Both the position numbers and the translations under genes were made by a program. Of a stretch of DNA of 64,000 nt, positions 28,214 to 37,697 are shown piece after piece. The notes beneath the pieces were generated by a model. It made no database searches. It was not told where the DNA came from and was given only the letters and a program-made list of their open reading frames with translations. The stretch comes from Roseovarius sp. EL26. Lineage in GTDB: Bacteria > Pseudomonadota > Alphaproteobacteria > Rhodobacterales > Rhodobacteraceae. Positions within the stretch are counted from its first letter, which is position 1. Every line of letters begins with the position of its first letter. The DNA is taken from assembly GCF_900327775.1 (NCBI RefSeq), contig NZ_OUMZ01000005.1, positions 62,001 through 126,000 on the forward strand, written 5' to 3'.

Positions 28214-28861
28214 CTAAACCGCGCTGAAGGTTTCAGTTTCAGGGCTGTATTGCTCTAATCCGCCTTCACCAATGTCGTGCCAAACACCGTGCAGGGTCAG
28301 ATCACCCTGTTCCACCGCTTCGGCGACAAAAGGAAAACTCATCAGGTTTTCAAGCGAAACGATGACGGCCTGCTTTTCCAGTGCATCGCGTTGCGCCTCT
28401 TCGGTTTCCAGATGTTGCACCCGCTCGTAACCGGGGCGCAGAATGTCCATCCAGCGACCAACGAAGCTGGACTTTTCTTCCAGCTCTGGCGCTTTGCCTG
28501 AACACATGTTCAGACAACCCTGAACCCCGCCACAGCTGGAATGGCCCATCACCACAACATGCGCAACTTTGAGCGCGGTCACAGCATATTCAACGGCGGC
28601 CGATGTGCCGTGTTGTTGTCCGTCAGGGTTATAAACTGGGACCAGATTGGCGATATTGCGGTGGATGAAAAATTCACCCTGATCGGCCCCAAAGATGGAG
28701 GTCACATGCACCCGGCTGTCACAGCACGAAATGATCATGGCACGGGGGTGCTGACCCTCGGACAGGCGGCGATACCAAGCTTTGTTCTCGGAATAGGTCG
28801 TGGCTTTCCATCCGTGGAAGCGTTTGGCAAGGTAGCCGGGCAGTGGACGCGCGTGTTTCAT
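28214..28861 (-). CDS. Beta-class carbonic anhydrase
   Basis: 215 aa. Start selected for GGGGGA upstream of the ATG; six more residues are possible. Zinc ligands are Cys46, Asp48 and Arg50 (CCDSR: CxDxR) and His107 with Cys110 in GHSSCGG. It interconverts carbon dioxide and bicarbonate in the cytosol, supplying bicarbonate to carboxylases. It lies alone on the minus strand, upstream of an oppositely oriented small gene. Confidence 0.94.
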   Translation of the reverse strand: MKHARPLPGYLAKRFHGWKATTYSENKAWYRRLSEGQHPRAMIISCCDSRVHVTSIFGADQGEFFIHRNIANLVPVYNPDGQQHGTSAAVEYAVTALKVAHVVVMGHSSCGGVQGCLNMCSGKAPELEEKSSFVGRWMDILRPGYERVQHLETEEAQRDALEKQAVIVSLENLMSFPFVAEAVEQGDLTLHGVWHDIGEGGLEQYSPETETFSAV

Positions 28862-28963
28862 GATTTCCCCCTGTCTCAAATCAGCCGTTCCGGTGGTAAA
28901 TAGTGGTAATTTTCGAATAATTCGAGAGATAAATTTCTGTCATGAAACGATTATAAAACCAGA

Positions 28964-29386
28964 ATGCGTCATGATGGAGGTGGGAAACAAAATGTGGGTA
29001 GAAGAGTGGAACGGATAGTAGTGCTGGATCACGGCGACTTTGAAAAGTTCGATATTGACCAGCTGGAGGAGCTGCACCAGCATTTAGGGCAGGCCTGCGC
29101 CGATGATGTAATTTGCCGGGTGCTCGAGGAACTGGCGACATTGTTGTCGCGGGTTGAGCGTTGTTGTCGCGAAGGGCGCAGAAGGGATATGCGCAAACAC
29201 GTGCGGATTTTGGCACAGCTGGCGGGCCAGATCGGCTTACCGGTTGTTGCCCGTGTTGCCCGGGATGTGATGCATTGCATCGACAGCGAAGACCTTGTTG
29301 CCTTATCCGCTACGCTTGAACGCTTGGTTCGCACCGGGGAACGCTCTTTGATCGAAATCTGGGATTTGAAGGATTTACCGATTTGA
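28964..29386 (+). CDS. Small helical protein, possible Hpt-like fold
   Basis: 140 aa at most; the start is uncertain because GTG codons at 28994 and 29006 are also in frame. The protein is all helical, acidic at the N-terminus. The segment RKHVRILAQLAGQIGLPVV followed by two further helices looks like a histidine-phosphotransfer helix, with the His in KHVRIL and a Gly-containing turn where Hpt domains have KGxxxxxG. This is pattern resemblance only; no kinase or regulator gene is adjacent. It sits upstream of pepA, 67 bp apart, same strand. Confidence 0.6.
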   Translation: MRHDGGGKQNVGRRVERIVVLDHGDFEKFDIDQLEELHQHLGQACADDVICRVLEELATLLSRVERCCREGRRRDMRKHVRILAQLAGQIGLPVVARVARDVMHCIDSEDLVALSATLERLVRTGERSLIEIWDLKDLPI

Positions 29387-29453
29387 TGGCTTGCAGGCAG
29401 CGCTGGCGACGTTAGGCTTTGGGGACTGAATATCCCATCTGAAAGGTGTCCCT

Positions 29454-30833
29454 ATGTCGCTTGTCTTTGCTGCCCCCGATCCGGAGGCTGTCCCGGTTCA
29501 TGTGATTGAGCAGGACGGGTTGGAGGGGTGGCTGGCCGCACAGCCGGATCACGTTGCAAACTGGGTTATTGCAAACGGGTTTACGGCCGCTCTGGGCAGC
29601 AGCTGCCTGGTTCCGTCTGAGACAAGCCGGATCGCGGTGGTTCTGGCCGGCTATGGTACCGCCAAGGCACGCAGCAGGGGCCGGTTCCATCTGGCAGCGA
29701 TTGCAATGAGCCTTCCCAAGGGGATCTACCGACTTGAAGGTCTGACCGAAGACCGCGTTGAAGAAGAGGCGCTGGGCTGGTTGCTGGCTGGTTATGCCTT
29801 TGATCGGTACCGCTCGCAAAAACCCGCAGTCGCGCAGCTTGTTGCGCCCGAGGGTGTTCAGGCGCTTCGGGCTGAAGCGATTGTTGCCGGGGAGGTGCTG
29901 ACACGCGACCTGATCAATACACCTGCGTCGGATATGGGCCCTGCGGATTTGGAGGCGGCTTGCGCTGATCTAGCGTCAAACTTTGGTGCCGAGATGGCGG
30001 TGATCCGGGGCGAGGCATTGCTGGAGCAAAATTTCCCGATGATTCACACTGTGGGCCGCGCCGCTGATCAAGCCCCACGCCTGATTGACATGCATTGGGG
30101 GAACACTGGCCCGACACTGACACTGGTTGGAAAAGGCGTATGCTATGATACCGGCGGGTTGAACCTCAAACCGGGTGCATCAATGGGCCTGATGAAAAAG
30201 GACATGGGCGGGGCTGCGACGGTTTTGGGTCTGGCTCATATGATCATGGCGCTGGAATTGCCGATACAATTGCAGGTTCTGATCCCGGCGGTCGAAAATG
30301 CGGTCAGCTCGAACGCTTACCGCCCCGGCGACATTCTGACCGCGCGCAACGGGCTGACAGTTGAGATCAATAATACTGATGCCGAAGGACGGTTGGTTCT
30401 GGCTGACGCGCTCGCTTTCGCGGCAGAAGACACGCCCGACCTGATGATTTCAATGGCCACGTTGACGGGTGCAGCGCGGGTTGCCGTAGGCCCTGATCTG
30501 TCACCCTATTATTGCGACGACGCCAGCTTTGTAGGTGCCTTGGAAAGCGCAGCAAACAAGGTGGCAGACCCGGTTTGGCGGATGCCATTTCATACCCCCT
30601 ATGAGGCGATGATCGAGCCAGGAATTGCCGATCTCGACAATGCCCCAAAAGGTGGCTTTGCCGGATCGGTCACGGCTGCATTGTTCCTGCGCCGCTTTGC
30701 TGGCGATACACCCTATGCACATTTTGACATCTACGGTTGGAATCCGGCCCCCGCCCCGGCCCGTCCCAAAGGTGGGGTAGGTATGGGCGCGCGGGCGTTG
30801 TTAGAAGCACTGCCAGAAATGCTGAAGCTATGA
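29454..30833 (+). CDS. pepA: Leucyl aminopeptidase family protein (M17)
   Basis: 459 aa. Metal-binding and catalytic motifs of M17: GKGVCYDTGGLNLKPGASM with the Lys and Asp near 225-230, MKKDMGGAATVLGL, and the family signature NTDAEGRLVLADAL near 305-318 with the essential Asp and Glu. The N-terminal macrodomain-like half is less conserved. It removes N-terminal residues from peptides in the cytosol using two metal ions, usually as a hexamer. First gene of a three-gene operon; it overlaps the NlpC/P60 gene by 4 bases. Confidence 0.92.
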   Translation: MSLVFAAPDPEAVPVHVIEQDGLEGWLAAQPDHVANWVIANGFTAALGSSCLVPSETSRIAVVLAGYGTAKARSRGRFHLAAIAMSLPKGIYRLEGLTEDRVEEEALGWLLAGYAFDRYRSQKPAVAQLVAPEGVQALRAEAIVAGEVLTRDLINTPASDMGPADLEAACADLASNFGAEMAVIRGEALLEQNFPMIHTVGRAADQAPRLIDMHWGNTGPTLTLVGKGVCYDTGGLNLKPGASMGLMKKDMGGAATVLGLAHMIMALELPIQLQVLIPAVENAVSSNAYRPGDILTARNGLTVEINNTDAEGRLVLADALAFAAEDTPDLMISMATLTGAARVAVGPDLSPYYCDDASFVGALESAANKVADPVWRMPFHTPYEAMIEPGIADLDNAPKGGFAGSVTAALFLRRFAGDTPYAHFDIYGWNPAPAPARPKGGVGMGARALLEALPEMLKL

Positions 30834-31666
30834 CAGACCGCCGCTTGACACCGGCAAACGGCCGGGTGGCCGATGTGTCCCTGCGTGGTCAGGTCGAGGC
30901 CGCGCAGTTTCTCACCGGGGCGGCGCGTCACCTTTCGGTGCCCGTGGCTGACCTCTTGCACGCGCCGGATGGCCGGCGGGAACGACAGTTGCTGCTGGGG
31001 GAGGAGGTCACGCTCTACGAGGATCGCGATGGCTGGGCTTTTGTTCAGGCGAAAAAAGATAACTATGTTGGCTATCTGCGTTGCGCAGAGTTATCAGAAC
31101 CCACGCCGGTGACGCATGTGGTGTCGGCGCGCGCAACCCATCTCTATCCAGAGCCGGATTTCAAGTCCCATGAGCGCACCAGCCTTAGCTATGGCAGCCG
31201 GGTGCAGGTCCTTGCCAGCGAAGGTCGATTTGCGCAGACCGCGCTGGGGCATATTCCTTCGACACATTTGTCTCCGCTGGTGGTATTGGCAGATGATCCG
31301 GTCTCCGTTGCCGAGCTGTTTCTAGGGACACCTTATCTTTGGGGCGGCAATTCTGCTTTTGGTATTGATTGTTCGGGCTTGGTGCAGGCGGGCTGTCTGT
31401 CCTGTGGCATCACATGCCCTGGCGACAGCGACCTGCAAGAGATTGGGTTTGGCACGTCTTTGGACGAAACGGACGCGCTTCAACGGGGTGACCTTCTGTT
31501 TTGGAAAGGTCACGTAGCTTGGGTTTCCGATCCAGATACGATACTGCATGCCAATGCCTTTCATATGGCGGTCGCATTTGAACCGCTCGATGAGGCCATC
31601 AAAAGAATCGCGGATCAGGGCGATGGCCCGGTGACCGCACGCAAACGTTTGGGAGGAACGACATGA
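30830..31666 (+). CDS. NlpC/P60 family peptidase with SH3-like N-terminal domains
   Basis: 278 aa starting at ATG in an ATGA overlap with pepA. Residues 1-150 form SH3-like beta domains (EEVTLYEDRDGWAFVQAKKD, then SYGSRVQVLASEGRF). The catalytic part is C-terminal: GTPYLWGGNSAFGIDCSGLVQAG with the nucleophile Cys, and KGHVAWVSDPD with the catalytic His, followed by a third polar position near ILHANAFHM. The family cleaves gamma-D-glutamyl-diamino acid bonds of murein peptides. No signal peptide is seen, and the company of pepA suggests intracellular breakdown of recycled peptides such as tripeptide fragments. Confidence 0.9.
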   Translation: MTDRRLTPANGRVADVSLRGQVEAAQFLTGAARHLSVPVADLLHAPDGRRERQLLLGEEVTLYEDRDGWAFVQAKKDNYVGYLRCAELSEPTPVTHVVSARATHLYPEPDFKSHERTSLSYGSRVQVLASEGRFAQTALGHIPSTHLSPLVVLADDPVSVAELFLGTPYLWGGNSAFGIDCSGLVQAGCLSCGITCPGDSDLQEIGFGTSLDETDALQRGDLLFWKGHVAWVSDPDTILHANAFHMAVAFEPLDEAIKRIADQGDGPVTARKRLGGTT

Positions 31667-32619
31667 GTGACACATATTTCCATCCGGTTTCCGGCTTTGA
31701 CCTGCCGCGCTTTGCCGGCGTGCCCACCTTCATGCGTCTGCCTTATGTGCCGCCCGGGCACGAGCGCTTCAATGATGTCCAGATTGGCCTGATTGGCGTG
31801 CCATGGGATTCGGGCACAACCAACCGCCCCGGCCCACGCCACGGACCGCGTCAGTTGCGCGACGCCTCGACTATGATGCGCGCACAACATCAGTTTAACG
31901 GCACACGCCCGTTCGAGGCGGCCAATTGCGCCGACCTTGGCGATGTCGGGCCAAACCCGGCCGATATCATGGACAGCATGGACCGGATCACCACATTTTA
32001 TAACGAAGCGTTGGCGGCGGGCATCATGCCCCTGACAGCGGGCGGCGATCACCTGACTTCGTTGCCGGTTTTGCGCGCCGTGGCCAAAAACGGTCCCATT
32101 GGCATGGTGCATTTCGATAGTCACACCGACCTGATGCACTCCTATTTCGGCGGCACGATGTACACCCATGGCACCCCGTTCCGCCGCGCGGTCGAGGAGG
32201 GGCTTCTCGATCCCAAGCGTGTGGTCCAGATCGGCATTCGCGGCACGATGTATGACGAGGAAGATCGTGATTTCGCCAAGGCGAACGGCATTCGCCTGAT
32301 CCTGATCGAAGAATTCCACGCCCGCGGGGTCGAGGATGTGATGGCCGAAGCACGCGAAATTGTCGGCGATCAAGAAACGTATGTCAGCTACGATATCGAC
32401 TTCGTTGACCCGACCTTTGCACCCGGAACAGGCACGCCGGAAATCGGTGGCCCAAATTCATTCCAAGCGGTGCAGGTCGTGCGCGAACTGGCCGGGCTGA
32501 ATATCGTTGGCGCTGATATGGTCGAGGTCTCTCCACCGTTTGATCAATCCGGCGGCACGGCCTTCCTTGGCGTATCGATCATGTTCGAACTGCTCTGCGT
32601 GATGTCTGCGCAGATGTGA
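31663..32619 (+). CDS. speB: Agmatinase/ureohydrolase family protein
   Basis: 318 aa, overlapping the preceding gene by 4 bases (ATGA). Binuclear manganese motifs are complete: GGDHLTSLPVL near 129, HFDSHTDLMHSYFGG near 150, and SYDIDFVDPTFAPGTGTPE near 242 ending with the conserved Glu. Members hydrolyse a guanidino group to urea: agmatine, guanidinobutyrate or related compounds. The exact substrate cannot be decided; SpeB is the nearest pattern. Coupled with pepA and the NlpC/P60 gene, it may share an amino-acid catabolic role. Confidence 0.85.
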   Translation: MSDTYFHPVSGFDLPRFAGVPTFMRLPYVPPGHERFNDVQIGLIGVPWDSGTTNRPGPRHGPRQLRDASTMMRAQHQFNGTRPFEAANCADLGDVGPNPADIMDSMDRITTFYNEALAAGIMPLTAGGDHLTSLPVLRAVAKNGPIGMVHFDSHTDLMHSYFGGTMYTHGTPFRRAVEEGLLDPKRVVQIGIRGTMYDEEDRDFAKANGIRLILIEEFHARGVEDVMAEAREIVGDQETYVSYDIDFVDPTFAPGTGTPEIGGPNSFQAVQVVRELAGLNIVGADMVEVSPPFDQSGGTAFLGVSIMFELLCVMSAQM

Positions 32620-32628
32620 TGCCCCGTA

Positions 32629-32865
32629 ATGGCACATGTGAATAAGGTCATCCGCTCGATCAATCTCGACGGTGAAACAATTTGCGTGGACATCTTCCAC
32701 CGTCCCGATGGGACATTTGGTTTCGATGAATTTCGCCGCGACCCCGAGGATGGGCGCGGCTGGTACAGCATCGGTCACTATGGGGCAGAGGAGTTTGAAA
32801 GCGCAGAGACGGCTTTGGTTGAGGCACGTCAGCGTGTGCACTGGCTAGAAGACGCAATAGGTTGA
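32629..32865 (+). CDS. Small conserved-looking protein of unknown function
   Basis: 78 aa, start 9 bp after the agmatinase stop codon, so probably the last gene of that operon. Sequence features: VNKVIRSINLDGETICVDIF, then RPDGTFGFDEFRRDPEDGRGW and a C-terminal helix ETALVEARQRVHWLEDAI. The alternation suggests a small alpha/beta fold. Ribosome-binding site is poor, consistent with coupling. Its stop codon lies 1 bp from that of the oppositely oriented next gene. Confidence 0.7.
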   Translation: MAHVNKVIRSINLDGETICVDIFHRPDGTFGFDEFRRDPEDGRGWYSIGHYGAEEFESAETALVEARQRVHWLEDAIG

Positions 32866-32866
32866 C

Positions 32867-33580
32867 CTATTTTATAGTTTGGGACAGCTCTAACGTCAGT
32901 TCCCGCTCCAACTTGCGCTGCATCGCCTCGGCAAAATCACTGTGGCGGGTGATGGACAAGACAAAACTGTCCTCTCCACCCACCACATTGGCCAGATAAT
33001 AGGCGTCGAGCTCTCGGTCGCCATCCTTGATCACCAGCCCGTTGATGATGATCCCGCTGGCTGCTATCTCATTGCGGGCGTAATAGGGCGAAGGGCCAGA
33101 GTTGCTGCGCGAATCTCCGGAAATGTCTATCTTGCGCTGGTCGCCGTAAAATTGGTTTGTCTCAATCTGTTTGGCTGAAAACCGCAGCGCTGCACTGATT
33201 GACGTTCCCCGCGCGGTGCCAGAGCGCGGCGCATTCTGCACCCGTTCAGCAAACAAGATGACCGAAGCCAGGTCACACAGGTGATGCCAATCGACGGCCA
33301 GCTTGTTCAAACCGCCGACACTCCAATGCACCAGCCCCATGGCCACGCCACCGGGCTGTTGTTCGATCAGGTTAATCACTTTTGGGCTGCGTAGCGCATC
33401 TGCAATGCCGCGCATTTGCAGATGATATTCCTGTGCGCTGATACTGATCGAGGTATCGACAGCCAACACCAATTCAGTTGCAACATAGGGCGAGGGCTGT
33501 GGATTACAGGCGGCCACTGCAATGTTTGGGGCGGCAATTGCGACGCTGCATAAAATGGACGCCAAAATTTGCCGAAACAC
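32867..33580 (-). CDS. DUF1194 (von Willebrand A-like) secreted protein
   Basis: 237 aa starting at GTG behind GGGAGG; this start gives a signal peptide (MFRQILASILCSVAIAAPN, cleaved near AVA-AC). The mature protein has the DxSxS metal-ion motif in ELVLAVDTSISISAQEYHLQ, and a later GTARGTSISAALRFSA with the second ligand region and DISGDSRSNSG with the third, all features of a vWA domain. DUF1194 proteins are periplasmic or exported; role unknown. Downstream of the DUF2794 gene on the same strand (23 bp). Confidence 0.87.
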   Translation of the reverse strand: MFRQILASILCSVAIAAPNIAVAACNPQPSPYVATELVLAVDTSISISAQEYHLQMRGIADALRSPKVINLIEQQPGGVAMGLVHWSVGGLNKLAVDWHHLCDLASVILFAERVQNAPRSGTARGTSISAALRFSAKQIETNQFYGDQRKIDISGDSRSNSGPSPYYARNEIAASGIIINGLVIKDGDRELDAYYLANVVGGEDSFVLSITRHSDFAEAMQRKLERELTLELSQTIK

Positions 33581-33603
33581 GGTCGCGCCTCCCACATGGG
33601 TCG

Positions 33604-33948
33604 TTAGTCGACCGCCCGGATCAATTTGCGTTCCAGCACACGCAAAACCGCTTTCAGATCCGAGCCACGTTTTAAAACCTGACCATCTATTCCGACAACC
33701 GCATATTGCCCCTGCCGTCCGCGCAGCTTGGGACGTTTTTCTATCCGGTACAGTGGGTTTTCTGCGGTGCGTTTGAAAACGGAAAAAACCGCCATATCCC
33801 GCAAGCATGAAATACCGTAATCGCGCCATTCGCCAGCGGCAACCATACGGCCATAGAGCGACATGATCACGGAAAGCTCGGTCCGGTGAAACGCAACCTG
33901 TTCTTGCCCAAGCGGGCCGGTAAACGGGCTGATTGATTGATAGCTCAT
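33604..33948 (-). CDS. DUF2794 domain protein
   Basis: 114 aa matching the alphaproteobacterial DUF2794 pattern: FHRTELSVIMSLYGRMVAAGEW, then CLRDMAVFSVFKRTAENPLYRIEKRPKL (segments given separately here), and QYAVVGIDGQVLKRGSDLKAVLRVLERKL as C-terminal half. No signal peptide or membrane segment, so cytosolic. Function is not established. It forms a probable two-gene unit with the DUF1194 gene and is divergent from the cytochrome gene. Confidence 0.85.
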   Translation of the reverse strand: MSYQSISPFTGPLGQEQVAFHRTELSVIMSLYGRMVAAGEWRDYGISCLRDMAVFSVFKRTAENPLYRIEKRPKLRGRQGQYAVVGIDGQVLKRGSDLKAVLRVLERKLIRAVD

Positions 33949-34078
33949 ACTTTAGCTTTGCCGTTTCGCCCTGTTAAATCAAGAGAATTCGAAAGGCCAG
34001 GGGCAAGGATCGCGAAACTGTGTTGCATCTTATACGGGGCTATTCGATGCTGATTTATATACGTTGCGGGGAAAGCCG

Positions 34079-34528
34079 ATGAAGCACTCAATCCAGATTT
34101 TAACGATGCTAGGGTGCATGACCCTGGTTGTGCCATTGGCCTTTGCCCATTCTGATGTGGAAAATCCGATGGTTTATGACCGCATCCACGCCATGGAGGA
34201 TATGGAGAAGGACCGAGTCACTCTGTCGGATATGGTGCAGGGGCGTCGTGGGTTTGATGCACTGGCAGCAGAGCAGGCGCGCGCAAGATTGATCCGCAAC
34301 AGCAATGCGATTCAAAGCCTGTTTAAATCACCGCAGATGGATCCCAAAACAACAGCACTTCCGTTGATTTGGGACAGGTGGCCGGAATTCAAGGCGAAGG
34401 CAAAAACCATGCAACGGGCGGCAAAGCGCCTTGATGTTTCATCGCAAACAGCCGTGCAGTCCGGATTGCGCGAACTGCAAGCCGCTTGTCAGGCTTGCCA
34501 TCAGGTGTATCGTCAGTCGGTCAATTGA
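34079..34528 (+). CDS. Cytochrome c' (class II c-type cytochrome)
   Basis: 149 aa. Signal peptide MKHSIQILTMLGCMTLVVPL with cleavage after AFA near residue 23. The mature protein is a four-helix bundle in length and composition. Heme attachment is at the C-terminus: CQACHQVYR with Cys137, Cys140 and proximal His141, the hallmark of class II cytochromes. An N-terminal Met that could serve as sixth ligand is not obvious in the expected place, so high-spin cytochrome c' is likely. Periplasmic; possible nitric oxide binding. Ends exactly next to the convergent lipoprotein gene. Confidence 0.9.
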   Translation: MKHSIQILTMLGCMTLVVPLAFAHSDVENPMVYDRIHAMEDMEKDRVTLSDMVQGRRGFDALAAEQARARLIRNSNAIQSLFKSPQMDPKTTALPLIWDRWPEFKAKAKTMQRAAKRLDVSSQTAVQSGLRELQAACQACHQVYRQSVN

Positions 34529-34810
34529 TCAGCCACAGGCTAACTTGGTGATGATACCCGCGTTGTTGATATGCACATTCAGGCGCTGAGGCAGATAATC
34601 TGAGGTAGAGATTGACCCCGGGTAGAGCGTGCGCACAGGACCGTCCAGTTCGTCGAAATCAAAGCTCTCGCGCGGTTCACCCTCAAGATAGCGTAGGGCA
34701 TGCGCGCCGCAGGGGGTATCTTCCTCGGGCAGATTCAGATCCGTGTCTGGTGTCTCTCCTGTTGGGGCGCAGGCTGTCAGGGCTAATAGGGCTGCGGCGG
34801 CAAGTCTCAT
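34529..34810 (-). CDS. Peptidase inhibitor I78-like lipoprotein
   Basis: 93 aa with a lipoprotein signal: MRLAAAALLALTACAP, lipobox LTAC with Cys14. The mature part has PCGAHALRYLEGEPRESFDF, VRTLYPGS, and ends QRLNVHINNAGIITKLACG, closely following the I78 inhibitor pattern that ends in a cysteine. Such proteins inhibit serine proteases; in bacteria the target is unknown. Its last base adjoins the stop codon of the cytochrome gene, which is transcribed towards it. Confidence 0.87.
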   Translation of the reverse strand: MRLAAAALLALTACAPTGETPDTDLNLPEEDTPCGAHALRYLEGEPRESFDFDELDGPVRTLYPGSISTSDYLPQRLNVHINNAGIITKLACG

Positions 34811-34968
34811 CTGACAGTTTCCTTCTAAATCTAGGTCTAACTTAAGAAATTCCTAACTAAGACTAAGAAAATCCCGATGAAAGGCAAGCGGGTTCCGTAA
34901 CTTATTTTGTTGAAATAGCCCGCCCATTGGATAAAAGTCGCCTAGACTATTATTGGAGGAATAGCATC

Positions 34969-36081
<1,113 letters not shown>

Positions 36082-36088
36082 TAAATTG

Positions 36089-36118
36089 TCAGGTGCGCGT
36101 GCTGTCACGCGCACCTGA
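36089..36118. terminator. Strong bidirectional terminator hairpin
   Basis: 13-bp perfect stem TCAGGTGCGCGTG / CACGCGCACCTGA with a 4-base loop, between the convergent adhC and Lys/Tyr-rich protein genes. Confidence 0.6.
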
Positions 36119-36127
36119 AGCCTGCAT

Positions 36128-36532
36128 TTAGTATGCGTAGGCACGCTTGAAGCGTTTCTTGTGATGACCTGAATAAGACTTCTTCTTATAATATTTGTGG
36201 CCATACCCTTTTTTGTATGACTTGTGGCCATAGTGCTTTTTATAGCGCTTATGCCCGTATTTCTTCTTATGGTGCTTTTTCTTGTAGCTCTTTTTATATG
36301 GCTTGTAGCCGTAGCCATTATAATTCTCGTAGCTGTTCTTGTGCCGCGTGACTTTGGCGTGATCATCATGATCGTCAGATGAATTCGCAATTGCGGTGCC
36401 TATAATAGCCAGTGCTGCGACACCTGCGATGATTTTTCCAGTGTTATCACTGGCCCTTGCAGGCGCTGCGGCAAATCCGCTGGTGGCGATGGATAGACCC
36501 AAAACCATCGCTATAAAGTGGTTACGTTTCAT
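36128..36532 (-). CDS. Secreted Lys/Tyr/His/Gly-rich repeat protein
   Basis: 134 aa. Start at ATG behind GGGAGG. Signal peptide MKRNHFIAMVLGLSIATSGF, with processing near APARA (residue 26-27). A hydrophobic segment GKIIAGVAALAIIGTAIANS (about 31-50) follows, then a small acidic patch DDHDDH. From about residue 62 the protein is built of Lys, Tyr, His and Gly: repeated YKK.YGHK.YKK units to the end. Very basic, likely disordered and surface exposed; could bind polyanions or metal ions. Known short proteins with a similar GxxIAxAAL membrane segment are common in Rhodobacteraceae but their function is unknown. Low codon complexity (AAG, TAT). Confidence 0.75.
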   Translation of the reverse strand: MKRNHFIAMVLGLSIATSGFAAAPARASDNTGKIIAGVAALAIIGTAIANSSDDHDDHAKVTRHKNSYENYNGYGYKPYKKSYKKKHHKKKYGHKRYKKHYGHKSYKKGYGHKYYKKKSYSGHHKKRFKRAYAY

Positions 36533-36781
36533 AGTTTGGCCTCCCTTTCCTTCGGTTGCGTATTGAACTGTGTCCTGCACCTGATCTGGGGCTGCGAAAC
36601 AAGTTGCCAAGCGTTCTGACGCCTTCGTGTTACGGGGCACTGGTTTTGTTATCCATGCGTGAGTGGGCGTTGCGCGATTGAACTGAGGAAATGCACACAG
36701 CCTTGTGCACCGCTGCACCTTGCATCCCGAGGGGGGATGGTTACCTCTGGTCACAACGAAGCGAACACGAGGACACCCGAT

Positions 36782-37651
36782 ATGAGCGACGATACATATA
36801 CCCCCCCGGCCGTGTGGACATGGGAACAGGAAAACGGCGGCACTTTTGCCTCAACCAACCGACCCATCGCAGGTGCGACCCATGACAAGGAACTGCCTGT
36901 TGGCAAACACCCGTTCCAGCTCCACTCCATGGGCACGCCCAACGGTGTGAAGGTCACGGTGATGTTCGAAGAGCTGCTCGCTGCAGGACACGACGCGGAA
37001 TATGATGCCTGGCTCATCCGCATCGGTGACGGCGATCAGTTTGGCAGCGGTTTTGTTGATGTAAATCCCAACTCAAAAATCCCGGCACTGGTAGATTTGA
37101 GCGGCGATGAGCCTGTGAACGTGTTCGAGTCTGCGTCAATCTTGATGCATCTGGCCGAAAAGTTCGATGCCTTCCTGCCCGCGTCAGGCCCCAAACGCAC
37201 CGCGACGCTGAATTGGTTGTTCTGGCAAATGGGCAGCGCACCCTATTTGGGTGGCGGCTTTGGTCATTTCTATGCTTACGCGCCAGAAAAATGGCAATAT
37301 CCGATTGATCGTTTTGCAATGGAAGTCAAACGTCAGCTTGATGTTTTGGACCGTCAGTTGGCCGATAACGCCTATATCGCAGGTGATGAATACACCATTG
37401 CCGATATGGCGATCTGGCCATGGTACGGTAATCTGGTTCTGGGCCGTCAATATGGTGCCGGCGAATTCCTAAGCGTGCATGAATATAAAAACGTTGTGGC
37501 TTGGGCCGAGAAAATCGATGCCCGTCCCGCTGTACAACGTGGTCGCATGGTCAACCGCAGCTTTGGTGACCCAAGCGAGCAATTGCATGAGCGCCATGAC
37601 GCCTCGGATTTTGAATTGAAAACCCAAGACAAAATCGGCGAACCCGCCTGA
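36782..37651 (+). CDS. yghU: Glutathione transferase, YghU/Ure2p-like disulfide-bond oxidoreductase
   Basis: 289 aa; ATG start with GAGGA upstream gives the family N-terminus with YTPPAVWTWE. The thioredoxin-like half has LHSMGTPNGVKVTVMFEELL (the N in TPNGVKV is the typical active position), NPNSKIPALVD and FESASILMHLAEKF. The helical half contains ADNAYIAGDEYTIADMAIWPWYG. YghU-type enzymes use two glutathione molecules to reduce disulfides and peroxides. Cytosolic. Confidence 0.93.
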   Translation: MSDDTYTPPAVWTWEQENGGTFASTNRPIAGATHDKELPVGKHPFQLHSMGTPNGVKVTVMFEELLAAGHDAEYDAWLIRIGDGDQFGSGFVDVNPNSKIPALVDLSGDEPVNVFESASILMHLAEKFDAFLPASGPKRTATLNWLFWQMGSAPYLGGGFGHFYAYAPEKWQYPIDRFAMEVKRQLDVLDRQLADNAYIAGDEYTIADMAIWPWYGNLVLGRQYGAGEFLSVHEYKNVVAWAEKIDARPAVQRGRMVNRSFGDPSEQLHERHDASDFELKTQDKIGEPA

Positions 37652-37661
37652 TCCCATTTTG

Positions 37662-37697
37662 TAACCTTTGCCCGTCCGATACAATTCGGGCGGGTTA
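37662..37697. terminator. Hairpin between yghU and the MocR regulator gene
   Basis: TAACC-ttt-GCCCG paired with CGGGC-g-GGTTA around a 12-base loop, overlapping the stop codon of the MocR-type gene; a shared terminator for the convergent genes. Confidence 0.4.
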
